DNA from: UBA9160 sp035489755
GTDB taxonomy: Bacteria; Myxococcota_A; UBA9160
Length of the DNA stretch: 64,000 bases
Direction of reading: 5' to 3'
Assembly (NCBI GenBank): GCA_035489755.1
Contig: DATGZK010000099.1
Span: 87,032-151,031, forward strand
The translations under genes and the position numbers were made by a program. The number at the start of each line of letters is the position of its first letter. The stretch's first letter is position 1. Shown here piece by piece: positions 1-8,175 of this stretch. The notes beneath the pieces are model-generated. The model had not been told where the DNA came from, made no database searches, and saw nothing but the letters and a program-made list of their open reading frames with translations.

Positions 1-961
1 ACGCGTCATACGCCTCGACGAGCGAGGCGTGGCCGGAGCCAAGCTCGCGAACGGCCTCGCGCAGGGAGGGCCCGGCCTCGAGCTGCTCCAGGAAGGCGCG
101 GTGGCCCGGCGGCATGTAGCCGCGCATCTCGGTCAGGTAGGCGCGAAGGGGATCGGCCGCGTGGCCGACACCGAGGAGCGCGTCGAGCGCCGGGACAATT
201 CCGCTCTGCGCGCCCGTCTCGCCGCGCAGACGCTGGCCACGTCCGTGAAAGGCCGCTACCCCATCGTACACAAGGCCGTGTGGAAGGGCGGGATGGTCCT
301 TCCAGCCGTGGATCCAGGGCCGAACCCGCTGATAGTAGATATAGGGATCGCAGCGCTCGGGCATGCGGAGCAGGATCGCAACCAGGGCTTCGAGGCCCTC
401 GGCCACCGTCGTGAGGAGGCCCTCAAGGCGTGCGGCATCTCCCAGCCGCGCTGCGTCTTGCGCGGGCAAGGCTGCGGCCAAAAGGCCGGCGGCGCGCGCC
501 TCGATCGCCACGTGGATCGTGACGAACCAGTCCTCGTCCATGCCGCCCAGGAAGTTCTGGAGCAGGGCGAGGTTGTCGAGCGCGAGGGGCAGGGTTGGAT
601 CGAGGCGACGCCAGTTGTCGAGGGCGTAGGAGGCGTAGGACAGGACGGGCGGACGGCCGAGCCGCTTGGCGAGGGCGCACCAGGGGAGGGCGAGGACTTG
701 CGGGACCCTCTCGGCGGGAGGGTCGGACTCGAACACAAACGCGTGTCCGAGAAACGAGAGCAGCAGCATGGCACGGCGCAGCTCGCCTTCGGAGCGAAGC
801 GCCGCGGGGTCGAGCAGCGGGAGGGCGCGCACGGAGCGCCGGAGCGTCGCGGTGAGCAGGCGCTTGGGAAGCTCGGAGGCGAGCTCCTCCCATGCGGCGA
901 AGGCCCCGGGGAGCGTTTCGCAGGGATCGACCTCGGGCAGGAACCCGCGCTCCGGGCTCAT
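1..961 (-). CDS. indoleamine 2,3-dioxygenase family protein (3' end cut by window)
   Basis: Haem dioxygenase that opens the indole ring of tryptophan to N-formylkynurenine, the first step of kynurenine-route tryptophan breakdown. About 320 residues are visible. The N-terminus MSPERGFLPEVDP matches the start of fungal and bacterial IDO proteins. Around residues 245-252 is GETGAQSG followed by LDALLGVGH, and near residue 275 is MRGYMPPGHRAFLEQL, all IDO hallmarks. The proximal haem histidine, expected some 40 residues further on, lies beyond the window edge, so an intact active site cannot be confirmed. The frame runs off position 1 without a stop. Start: ATG at 961; in-frame GTGs at 994 and 1012 would add 11 or 17 residues, and the GTG-994 version gives VKLERFG before the conserved start, which also fits. 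It lies downstream of and co-directional with the aconitase gene, 177 bp away. Family assignment is from motifs and confident. Confidence 0.85.
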   Translation of the reverse strand, partial: MSPERGFLPEVDPCETLPGAFAAWEELASELPKRLLTATLRRSVRALPLLDPAALRSEGELRRAMLLLSFLGHAFVFESDPPAERVPQVLALPWCALAKRLGRPPVLSYASYALDNWRRLDPTLPLALDNLALLQNFLGGMDEDWFVTIHVAIEARAAGLLAAALPAQDAARLGDAARLEGLLTTVAEGLEALVAILLRMPERCDPYIYYQRVRPWIHGWKDHPALPHGLVYDGVAAFHGRGQRLRGETGAQSGIVPALDALLGVGHAADPLRAYLTEMRGYMPPGHRAFLEQLEAGPSLREAVRELGSGHASLVEAYDA

Positions 962-1138
962 GCCGAAACGCTCGAGCTTGACTTCCCCGCGCACAGCTGT
1001 GTGCGGCGGCACCGCTCCCCCTTCCGCTCGCGAACTCTTCTTCGGAGAATCGGGAGCCGCGCTAAACCCCGACGGACAGTTCGCGGCGCCGCGCCTCGCG
1101 GCGCGGGGAGGGCGGCCCTGCTGCGCGAGCGCCTCGCC

Positions 1139-3859
1139 CTAGCGCGCAGGTCCTCCTCTCGGACCTTCCAGCAGCTGGCGCAGCACGTACTGGAGGATGC
1201 CGCCGTGCCGGTAGTACTCGACCTCGTCGAGCGTATCGATTCGGCAAAGAAGCGGGATCTCCTGCCTCGCACCGCTTGAGCGGCGGATCTGGCAAGCGAG
1301 GGTCATGCGGGGGCGGACTCCCGCCTCAAGGCCTACGAAGTCGAAGGTCTCGTTCCCGTCGAGCACGAGCGTTTTGCGCGTTGCCCCAGCCGTGAACGTT
1401 AGGGGCAAGACCCCCATTCCCACGAGGTTCGAGCGGTGGATGCGCTCGAAGCTCTCGGCGACGACGGCTCGCACCCCGAGCAGCTGCACGCCCTTGGCAG
1501 CCCAGTCTCGGGAGGAGCCCGAGCCGTACTCCTTTCCCGCCACGATGACGAGAGGGACGCCCCGCTCCTGGTAGGTCATGGCGGCGTCGTAGATCGACAT
1601 CACGTCGCCCTCGGGCAAGAGCCGGGTGAAGCCGCCCTCCGTTTCCGGGGCGAGCTCGTTTCGCAGCCGCACGTTGGCAAGCGTGCCGCGCATCATGATC
1701 TCGTGGTTGCCGCGGCGTGCGCCGTAGGAGTTGAAGTCGCTCTTCGCGACTCCCTGTTCGAGCAGGTAGAGCTCCGCCGGCGACTCGGTCGCGATGCTGC
1801 CGGCCGGAGAGATGTGATCGGTCGTGATGCTGTCTCCAAGCACGGCCAGTGCGCGCGCGCCGCGGATGTCCCGCACGGGAAGGGGCTCACGCGTCATGCC
1901 CGCGAAATAGGGCGGCTGCCGGACATAGGTGCTCGTGGGATCCCACGCAAAGGTGACGCTGCTCGCGCTCCCGATCCGCGCCCAGTTCTCGTCGCCTTCG
2001 AAGACATGGGCGTAGCGGCGCCGGAACATCTCCGGCGAAAGCGCACTTCGGACGGTCGACTGGATCTCCGTGCTCGTGGGCCAAAGCTCCCGCAGGTAGA
2101 CGGGCTTGCCGTCGCGGTCCTCCCCGAGCGGCTCCCGCGTCAGGTCCTTGCGCAGCGTGCCCGCGAGGGCGTACCCGACGACCAAGGGGGGCGACGCCAG
2201 ATAGTTGGCGCGCACCTGCGGGTGCACGCGGCCCTCGAAGTTGCGGTTGCCTGAGAGAACCGCGCCCACCACGAGGTTCTGGGAGCGGACCGCGGCATCG
2301 ACCGGGGGCGGCAGCGGGCCGGAGTTGCCGATGCAGGTCGTGCAGCCGAAGCCCACGAGCTGAAAGCCCACCGCGTCGAGATCCTCTTGAAGCCCGGAAG
2401 CCGCGAGATAGTCCGCCACCACCTTCGAGCCCGGCGCAAGCGACGTCTTGACCCAGGGCTTGCGGGTGAGACCTCGCGCGCGCGCTTTGCGGGCCAGAAG
2501 GCCCGCAGCCACCATGACATCGGGGTTGGAGGTGTTCGTGCAGCTCGTGATTGCGGCAATGACCACGTCGCCGTGTCGCAGGGAGAAGTTTTCACCTGCG
2601 ACGCGCGCCTCGGCATCCGCAGCGACTCCGGACTTGAGGAGCGAGGGCAGTGCGCTGGCGAAGCCCGCCGCAACGCCCTCGAGCGAAACCCGGTCCTGGG
2701 GCCGACGCGGGCCTGCAAGGCTTGCCTCCACCGTGCCCAGATCGAGTTCCAAGACGTCCGTGAAGAGCGGGTCGGGCGTCCCTTGCTCGCGCCACAGTCC
2801 CTGTGCCCGGGCATACGCCTCGACGAGCGCGACCGTCTGCGGGTCGCGCCCGGTAAAGCTGAGATACGCGATCGTCTCCCGGTCCACGGGGAAGAGAACG
2901 CAGGTCGAGCCGTACTCCGGGCACATGTTCGAGATGGTCGCGCGATCCGGCAGCGCGAGCGCGGCCAGCCCCGGTCCAAAGAACTCGACAAAGCGTCCCA
3001 CCACGCCCTGCTTGCGGAGCAGCTGGGTCACGGTCAAGACGAGATCCGTGGCGGTGACACCCTCGCGCAACTTGCCGGTGAGCCGAAACCCGAGCACCTC
3101 GGGCAAAAGCATGGAGAGGGGCTGGCCGAGCATCACCGCCTCGGCCTCGATTCCGCCCACGCCCCAGCCGAGGACCCCGAGACCATTGACCATCGTGGTG
3201 TGGCTGTCGGTGCCGACGAGCGTATCAGGGTAGGCGCGCAGAGAATCGCCGGCCTGCGCCGAGCCTTCGCTCCACACGACCTGCGAGAGGTATTCGAGGT
3301 TCACCTGATGGCAGATTCCGGTGCCCGGCGGCACCACGCGGAAGCCGTCGAGGGCGGACTGGCCCCAGCGCAGGAAGGCGTAGCGCTCGCGATTGCGCTG
3401 GTATTCGAGCTCGACGTTGCGGGCGAAGGCCCCGCTTGTCCCAAAGACGTCGACCTGAACGGAGTGGTCGATCACGAGATCGACGGGGACGAGGGGGTTG
3501 ATGCGCTTTGGGTCGCCGCCGAGTGCGACCATCGCATCGCGCATGGCCGCGAGATCCACCACCGCTGGGACTCCCGTGAAGTCCTGCATGAGGACGCGGG
3601 CGGGGCGAAAGGCGATCTCGCGCTCCGACCTTCGCCGCTCGAGCCACTGCGGAAAGGTGCGCAGGTCATCGAGCTGTACGGTCCGGCCGTCCTCGTGGCG
3701 CAGGAGATTCTCGAGCAAGACCTTGAGCGAGACGGGAAGACGCTCGATGCCCGCAAGACCCGCTTGCTCCGCGGCGGCGAGGCTAAAGGTCTCGTAGCGC
3801 CGGCCACGGACTTCGAGCGGGCGGCGGACTTTCAGGCTGTCGCGGGACGCTCCCGCCAT
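1139..3859 (-). CDS. acnA: aconitate hydratase A
   Basis: Interconverts citrate and isocitrate in the TCA cycle through a 4Fe-4S cluster. The protein is 906 residues, normal for the AcnA/IRP1 branch. Visible signatures in order: DLVIDHSVQVD, GTDSHTTMVNGLG, cluster cysteines in SCTNTSN (about residue 438) and in GCTTCIGNSG (about residue 505), NRNFEGRVHP, the swivel-domain GDSITTDHISPAG and the substrate-binding EYGSGSSRDWA. The open frame extends 15 codons further upstream, but ATG 3859 is preceded by a strong GGAGGGGAG ribosome-binding site and gives the usual N-terminus, so it was chosen. It is transcribed away from pilT; the 231-bp gap to pilT must hold both promoters. All catalytic motifs look intact. 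Confidence 0.97.
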   Translation of the reverse strand: MAGASRDSLKVRRPLEVRGRRYETFSLAAAEQAGLAGIERLPVSLKVLLENLLRHEDGRTVQLDDLRTFPQWLERRRSEREIAFRPARVLMQDFTGVPAVVDLAAMRDAMVALGGDPKRINPLVPVDLVIDHSVQVDVFGTSGAFARNVELEYQRNRERYAFLRWGQSALDGFRVVPPGTGICHQVNLEYLSQVVWSEGSAQAGDSLRAYPDTLVGTDSHTTMVNGLGVLGWGVGGIEAEAVMLGQPLSMLLPEVLGFRLTGKLREGVTATDLVLTVTQLLRKQGVVGRFVEFFGPGLAALALPDRATISNMCPEYGSTCVLFPVDRETIAYLSFTGRDPQTVALVEAYARAQGLWREQGTPDPLFTDVLELDLGTVEASLAGPRRPQDRVSLEGVAAGFASALPSLLKSGVAADAEARVAGENFSLRHGDVVIAAITSCTNTSNPDVMVAAGLLARKARARGLTRKPWVKTSLAPGSKVVADYLAASGLQEDLDAVGFQLVGFGCTTCIGNSGPLPPPVDAAVRSQNLVVGAVLSGNRNFEGRVHPQVRANYLASPPLVVGYALAGTLRKDLTREPLGEDRDGKPVYLRELWPTSTEIQSTVRSALSPEMFRRRYAHVFEGDENWARIGSASSVTFAWDPTSTYVRQPPYFAGMTREPLPVRDIRGARALAVLGDSITTDHISPAGSIATESPAELYLLEQGVAKSDFNSYGARRGNHEIMMRGTLANVRLRNELAPETEGGFTRLLPEGDVMSIYDAAMTYQERGVPLVIVAGKEYGSGSSRDWAAKGVQLLGVRAVVAESFERIHRSNLVGMGVLPLTFTAGATRKTLVLDGNETFDFVGLEAGVRPRMTLACQIRRSSGARQEIPLLCRIDTLDEVEYYRHGGILQYVLRQLLEGPRGGPAR

Positions 3860-4090
3860 GCTTCTCCCCTCCGTCGAGGCCGCCGGGGGGCCCAGGCGGC
3901 CCAAAACCCCATGTGTAGCCGATAGGCGCTAGCACCGGCGGGGGTCCCCAGGCCCGGCGCTCGCCCCTCGGCGGGAGGCGCCCCCTTCCGGAACCGGCAA
4001 CTCGCGGCCGATCTGCCCACTCAAGAGTTCGCGACGCCGCGTCGAAATGCCTTTGGAGGCGGACTGGCCGCGCAGGGGAGGTCTCGGCCG

Positions 4091-5311
4091 ATGGCCATGG
4101 AGCTGAATGAGATCCTGAAGATCGCCATCAAGGGCGGGGCTTCGGACATCCACCTCAAGTCCGGACTCCCGCCCATGTTCCGCGTGGACGGGGCGCTCGT
4201 GCCGCTCAAGAACGCCGAGCGCCTGCTGCCCGACGAGATCCAAAAGATGGCGCTCGGGATCATGAGCGCACACCAGAAGGCGAAGTTCGAATCCCACCAC
4301 GAGGCGGACCTCGCCTACGGCATCCCTGGCCTCGGGCGCTTCCGTGTGAACGTCTTTCAGCAGCGCGGGACGACAGGCATCGTCTTCCGCGTGATCCCCT
4401 TCGGCGTGAAGACGGTCGATCAGCTCCACTTGCCCAAGGTGGTGGAGTCGATCGCCATGGAGCAGCGCGGCCTCATCCTCGTGACTGGGACCACCGGCTC
4501 GGGCAAGTCGACGACCCTTGCCGCCATGATCGACCACATCAACTCGAACCGGACCTGCCACATCGTTACCGTCGAGGATCCGATCGAGTTTCTGATCCGA
4601 GACCGGCGTTCCATCGTGAATCAGCGCGAGATCGGTGTGGACACCGAAAGCTTCGCGAATGCGCTCCGCGCCTCCCTGCGCCAGGACCCGGACGTGATTC
4701 TGGTGGGTGAGATGCGGGATTTCGAGACCATCGAGACGGCCATCACGGCCGCTGAAACCGGTCACCTCGTCATGAGTACGCTCCACACCCTGGACGCGAC
4801 TGAGACGATCAACCGCATCATCTCCGTCTTTCCGCCCTACCAGCAGAAGCAGGTCCGGCTCCAGCTCGGATCGATTCTGAAGGCGGTGATCTCCCAGCGC
4901 CTCGTGCCCCGGGCCGATGGCAAGGGACGCGTGCCGGCCCTCGAGATCCTGGTCACGACGGCGCGGGTGCGCGAGTGCATCGCCGACAAGGACCGAACGA
5001 AAGAGCTGCACGACGCGATCGCGAAGGGCTTCACGACCTACGGCATGCAAACCTTCGATCAGTCCCTGATGCACCTGGTGAAGAGCAATCTCGTGACCTA
5101 CGAAGAGGCTCTTCGCCACGTATCGAACGCCGACGACTTCGCGCTCCGCTTCCGCGGCATCGCAAGCACCTCGGACGGCACGTGGGACGACTTCGACAAA
5201 GAGGCGGAGGAGGGCAAGAAGCAAGAGCCTCCGCCGGTCGGCGGCAAGGTCTCGTCCCAAACCCCCGGCAACACCTCGAGCGCAGACGATCTCAAGATCG
5301 AACGGTTCTAA
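4091..5311 (+). CDS. pilT: twitching motility ATPase PilT
   Basis: Hexameric cytoplasmic ATPase that powers retraction of type IV pili. It is 406 residues. The N-terminal PAS-like domain contains the family start GASDIHLKSG; Walker A GTTGSGKST is at about residues 134-142, followed by the Asp box in VEDPIEF, Walker B in DVILVGEMRD (about 200-210) and the His box STLHT. A C-terminal tail of some 40 residues rich in Glu, Lys, Pro and Ser follows the usual PilT end. A GGGGAGG ribosome-binding site lies 9 nt upstream of ATG 4091; a second ATG two codons later is also possible. No pilin or assembly genes are nearby, so the pilus itself must be encoded elsewhere. PilU-type paralogues cannot be excluded, but the core sequence reads as PilT. 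Confidence 0.93.
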   Translation: MAMELNEILKIAIKGGASDIHLKSGLPPMFRVDGALVPLKNAERLLPDEIQKMALGIMSAHQKAKFESHHEADLAYGIPGLGRFRVNVFQQRGTTGIVFRVIPFGVKTVDQLHLPKVVESIAMEQRGLILVTGTTGSGKSTTLAAMIDHINSNRTCHIVTVEDPIEFLIRDRRSIVNQREIGVDTESFANALRASLRQDPDVILVGEMRDFETIETAITAAETGHLVMSTLHTLDATETINRIISVFPPYQQKQVRLQLGSILKAVISQRLVPRADGKGRVPALEILVTTARVRECIADKDRTKELHDAIAKGFTTYGMQTFDQSLMHLVKSNLVTYEEALRHVSNADDFALRFRGIASTSDGTWDDFDKEAEEGKKQEPPPVGGKVSSQTPGNTSSADDLKIERF

Positions 5312-5514
5312 AGGCCGGCGCGCGACGCGGAGCGAGGCTGGCGGTCGCTCGGTCGGCCTGCCGCGGCCGGGTTCTTCTCCCAAGCCACCCCCTCCGCGCG
5401 CTGCGCGTGCGCAAGGCCCATCGCCGTTCCGCCCCTCGGCTCCGCCCGGGATCGCCCCGCCTCCTGCGGCATTTCCCTATAGTTTGCGCGCTGGCCGCTG
5501 CCAGGGGAGTTTTC

Positions 5515-8175
5515 ATGCCGTCCCGACCGAGCGCTGCAAGCGAGATCCGCGAGGCCTTCCAGGCCTTCTTCGAAAAGCGGGGGCACCGGCGGGTCGCGAG
5601 CGCATCCCTCATCCCGGACTCGGACCCGACCCTGCTTTTCACCAACGCGGGCATGGTGCCCTTTAAGCGCCTCTTCCTCGCCGAGGAGACCCGGGACTAC
5701 TCGCGGGCCACGAGCGCCCAGAAGTGCATGCGCGTCTCCGGCAAGCACAACGACCTCGAGAACGTCGGCCGCACTCCGCGCCATCACACTTTCTTTGAGA
5801 TGCTCGGGAACTTCTCGTTCGGCGACTACTTCAAGCCCGAGGCGATCGAATACGCCTGGGAGTTCGTGACGGGGGTGCTGCACCTGCCGCCCGGGCGACT
5901 TCACGCAACGGTCTTCCGCGAGGACGACGACGCCTTCGCGCTCTGGCGCGACCGGGTCGGGCTCCCCGAGTCGCGGATCTACCGCTTCGACGAGGCGGAC
6001 AATTTCTGGGCCATGGGTGATACCGGGCCCTGCGGGCCGTGCTCGGAGATCTACTACGACTTCGGCCAGCAGCCTCACTGCAAGAATGCCCACTGCGACC
6101 CCGCCTGCGAGTGCGGCCGTTTTCTCGAGATTTGGAATCTCGTCTTCATGCAATTCAATCGGGATGCAGCGGGCAAGATGACGCCGCTTCCGAAGCCCTC
6201 GATCGACACCGGCGCGGGTCTTGAGCGCCTGGCGGTGGTGGTCCAAGGGGTGAAGTGGACCTACGAGACCGACCTCTTTCGCGGGATCCTTGAGCGCGCC
6301 CAGGAGCTCTCGGGTGTGGCTCTCGGCACGGATCCGGAGAAAGACGTCTCTTTGCGCGTGGTGGCCGATCACGCGCGAGCGGTTTCCTTCCTGATCGGCG
6401 ATGGGGTGCTCCCCTCGAACGAAGGGCGGGGCTATGTGCTGCGCCGCATCCTGCGCCGCGCTGCGCGCCATGGCGTGCTGCTCGGGCTCGAGCAGCCCTT
6501 CCTCCATGCGGTGTGCGAGAGCGTGATCGACGAGATGGACGGCGCCTATCCCGAGCTCGGCGAGCGGCGTGCCTACATCACGGACCGTGTGCGGCACGAG
6601 GAGGAGCGGTTCTTGGAGACCCTCTCCAAAGGCCTCTCGCTGCTGGAGGAGGAGATCCGCACGGTGAAGCACAAGGTCGGAAAGGCGGGCGCCGTGCTGC
6701 CGGGCGAAGTGGCCTTCCGCCTCTACGACACGTTCGGCTTTCCGCTCGATCTCACGGAAGACATCTTGCGCAGTCACGGCCTGCGTGTCGATCAGGAGGC
6801 CTTCGACGCGGCGATGGAGAGGCAGCGCGAGCGTGCGCGCGCGGCCTGGAAGGGGAGCGGCGACGTCGCCGTCTCTCAGGTCTACGCCAAGCTCGCCTTG
6901 GACGAGCCCGTCGTCTTCCGCGGCTACGAGACCCTGCGCCTTGAGGCAAAAATCCGCGCGATCCTGCGTGCGGGGTCGCCGCTGGATCGAGCGAGCCTCG
7001 GCGACGAAGTCGAAGTCGTGACGGACCAGACCCCCTTCTACGCCGAGAGCGGCGGCCAAGTGGGCGACCAGGGCGAGATTCGGACCCGGAGCGGACGCAT
7101 CAAGGTCGTCGATACGCTGCGCCCGGTCGCGGGTCTCGTGGTGCACCGCGGACGCGTCGTCCACGGCGAGGTCCGCGTGGGCGAGGCCGCAGAGCTCACG
7201 GTCGACTCCGAGCTGCGTCAAGCCACGGTCCGGAACCACTCTGGGACCCATCTCTTGCACGCGGCCCTGCGCCGGGTGCTCGGACCCCAGGCGCTGCAGA
7301 AGGGTTCCCTCGTCGCACCCGAGCGCCTGCGCTTCGACTTCACCCATGACGCGCCGCTCTCGAAGGAGCAGATCGAGCAGATCGAAGACCTCGTGAACGG
7401 CTGGATTGAGCGCAATGCGCCCGCCCGCATCCGCGAGCTACCCTACGCAAAGGCGATCGAAGAGGGTGCGATCGCCATCTTCGAAGAGAAGTATGGCGAC
7501 GTGGTGCGTGTCATCTCCTTCGGCGACTTCTCGACGGAGCTGTGCGGGGGAACCCACGCCCACGCCACCGGTGAGATCGGCGTTTTGAAAGTGCTCTCCG
7601 AGAGCGGGATCGCCTCGGGCGTGCGGCGCATCGAGGCCCAGACCGGTCAGGGCGCTCTCGCCCACATGCGCGCGCAGGAGCGGGCGCTGCAAGCGATCGC
7701 CGATCTCTTGCGTGCACCGCCGGGGGAGCTCCCGGCGCGAATCGAGAAGCTCCTCGAAGAGCGGCGGGCTCTCGAAAAAGAGCTCGAGCGGCTGCGCGCG
7801 GAGCGGCGCGGCGCTGCCTCCGGGGACCTCCTTTCGCAAGTCCGGGAGATCGCTGGGGTGAAGGTCCTCGCCGCACGGGCCGAGGGCGCAGATCCCAAGG
7901 AGCTGCGGGCCATGGTCGATGAGCTGCGGGCGCGCCTTGCGAGCGGAGTCGTCATGGTCGCAGCCGAGGTGGAGGGCCGGGTCGCGCTGGCGATTGGCGT
8001 GACCCCCGACCTCGTGAGCCGCTTTCGGGCGGGCGAGCTCGTCCGGGAGGTCGCGGAGGTCGTCGGCGGAAAGGGCGGAGGACGGGCCGATTTTGCCCAG
8101 GCCGGCGGTCGCGAGCCGGCGAAGCTCGGGGCCGCGATCGAGAAACTCTACGCACTCATCGAAGGTGCCTCGTGA
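5515..8175 (+). CDS. alaS: alanine--tRNA ligase
   Basis: Charges tRNA-Ala with alanine and hydrolyses mischarged Ser/Gly-tRNA. It is 886 residues, normal length. The class II catalytic core begins with LIPDSDPTLLFTNAGMVPFK, followed by HHTFFEMLGNFSFGDYFK. The editing domain has the metal-binding HSGTH (about residue 574) and CGGTHAHATGEIG (about 675) motifs. The C-terminal DHHA1 domain ends with GGKGGGRADFAQAGG. The open frame continues upstream into pilT; ATG 5515 was chosen because an AGGGGAG site precedes it and the next residues match the AlaRS N-terminus. The stop overlaps the GTG start of ispG (GTGA), so the two are translationally coupled. Confidence 0.98.
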   Translation: MPSRPSAASEIREAFQAFFEKRGHRRVASASLIPDSDPTLLFTNAGMVPFKRLFLAEETRDYSRATSAQKCMRVSGKHNDLENVGRTPRHHTFFEMLGNFSFGDYFKPEAIEYAWEFVTGVLHLPPGRLHATVFREDDDAFALWRDRVGLPESRIYRFDEADNFWAMGDTGPCGPCSEIYYDFGQQPHCKNAHCDPACECGRFLEIWNLVFMQFNRDAAGKMTPLPKPSIDTGAGLERLAVVVQGVKWTYETDLFRGILERAQELSGVALGTDPEKDVSLRVVADHARAVSFLIGDGVLPSNEGRGYVLRRILRRAARHGVLLGLEQPFLHAVCESVIDEMDGAYPELGERRAYITDRVRHEEERFLETLSKGLSLLEEEIRTVKHKVGKAGAVLPGEVAFRLYDTFGFPLDLTEDILRSHGLRVDQEAFDAAMERQRERARAAWKGSGDVAVSQVYAKLALDEPVVFRGYETLRLEAKIRAILRAGSPLDRASLGDEVEVVTDQTPFYAESGGQVGDQGEIRTRSGRIKVVDTLRPVAGLVVHRGRVVHGEVRVGEAAELTVDSELRQATVRNHSGTHLLHAALRRVLGPQALQKGSLVAPERLRFDFTHDAPLSKEQIEQIEDLVNGWIERNAPARIRELPYAKAIEEGAIAIFEEKYGDVVRVISFGDFSTELCGGTHAHATGEIGVLKVLSESGIASGVRRIEAQTGQGALAHMRAQERALQAIADLLRAPPGELPARIEKLLEERRALEKELERLRAERRGAASGDLLSQVREIAGVKVLAARAEGADPKELRAMVDELRARLASGVVMVAAEVEGRVALAIGVTPDLVSRFRAGELVREVAEVVGGKGGGRADFAQAGGREPAKLGAAIEKLYALIEGAS

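Noticed and set aside
29..1279. 416-codon plus-strand frame at the window start
   Set aside because: It is the antisense shadow of the IDO coding sequence and the end of acnA; its residues have no protein-like pattern while the minus strand shows clear IDO motifs.
2387..3925. 512-codon plus-strand frame opposite aconitase
   Set aside because: Antisense shadow typical of high-GC genes; all conserved motifs are on the minus strand.
3929..5383. 484-codon minus-strand frame opposite pilT
   Set aside because: Shadow of pilT; rich in His, Asp, Arg and Gly with no domain.
5308..7347. 679-codon minus-strand frame opposite alaS
   Set aside because: Shadow frame; the plus strand encodes intact AlaRS.
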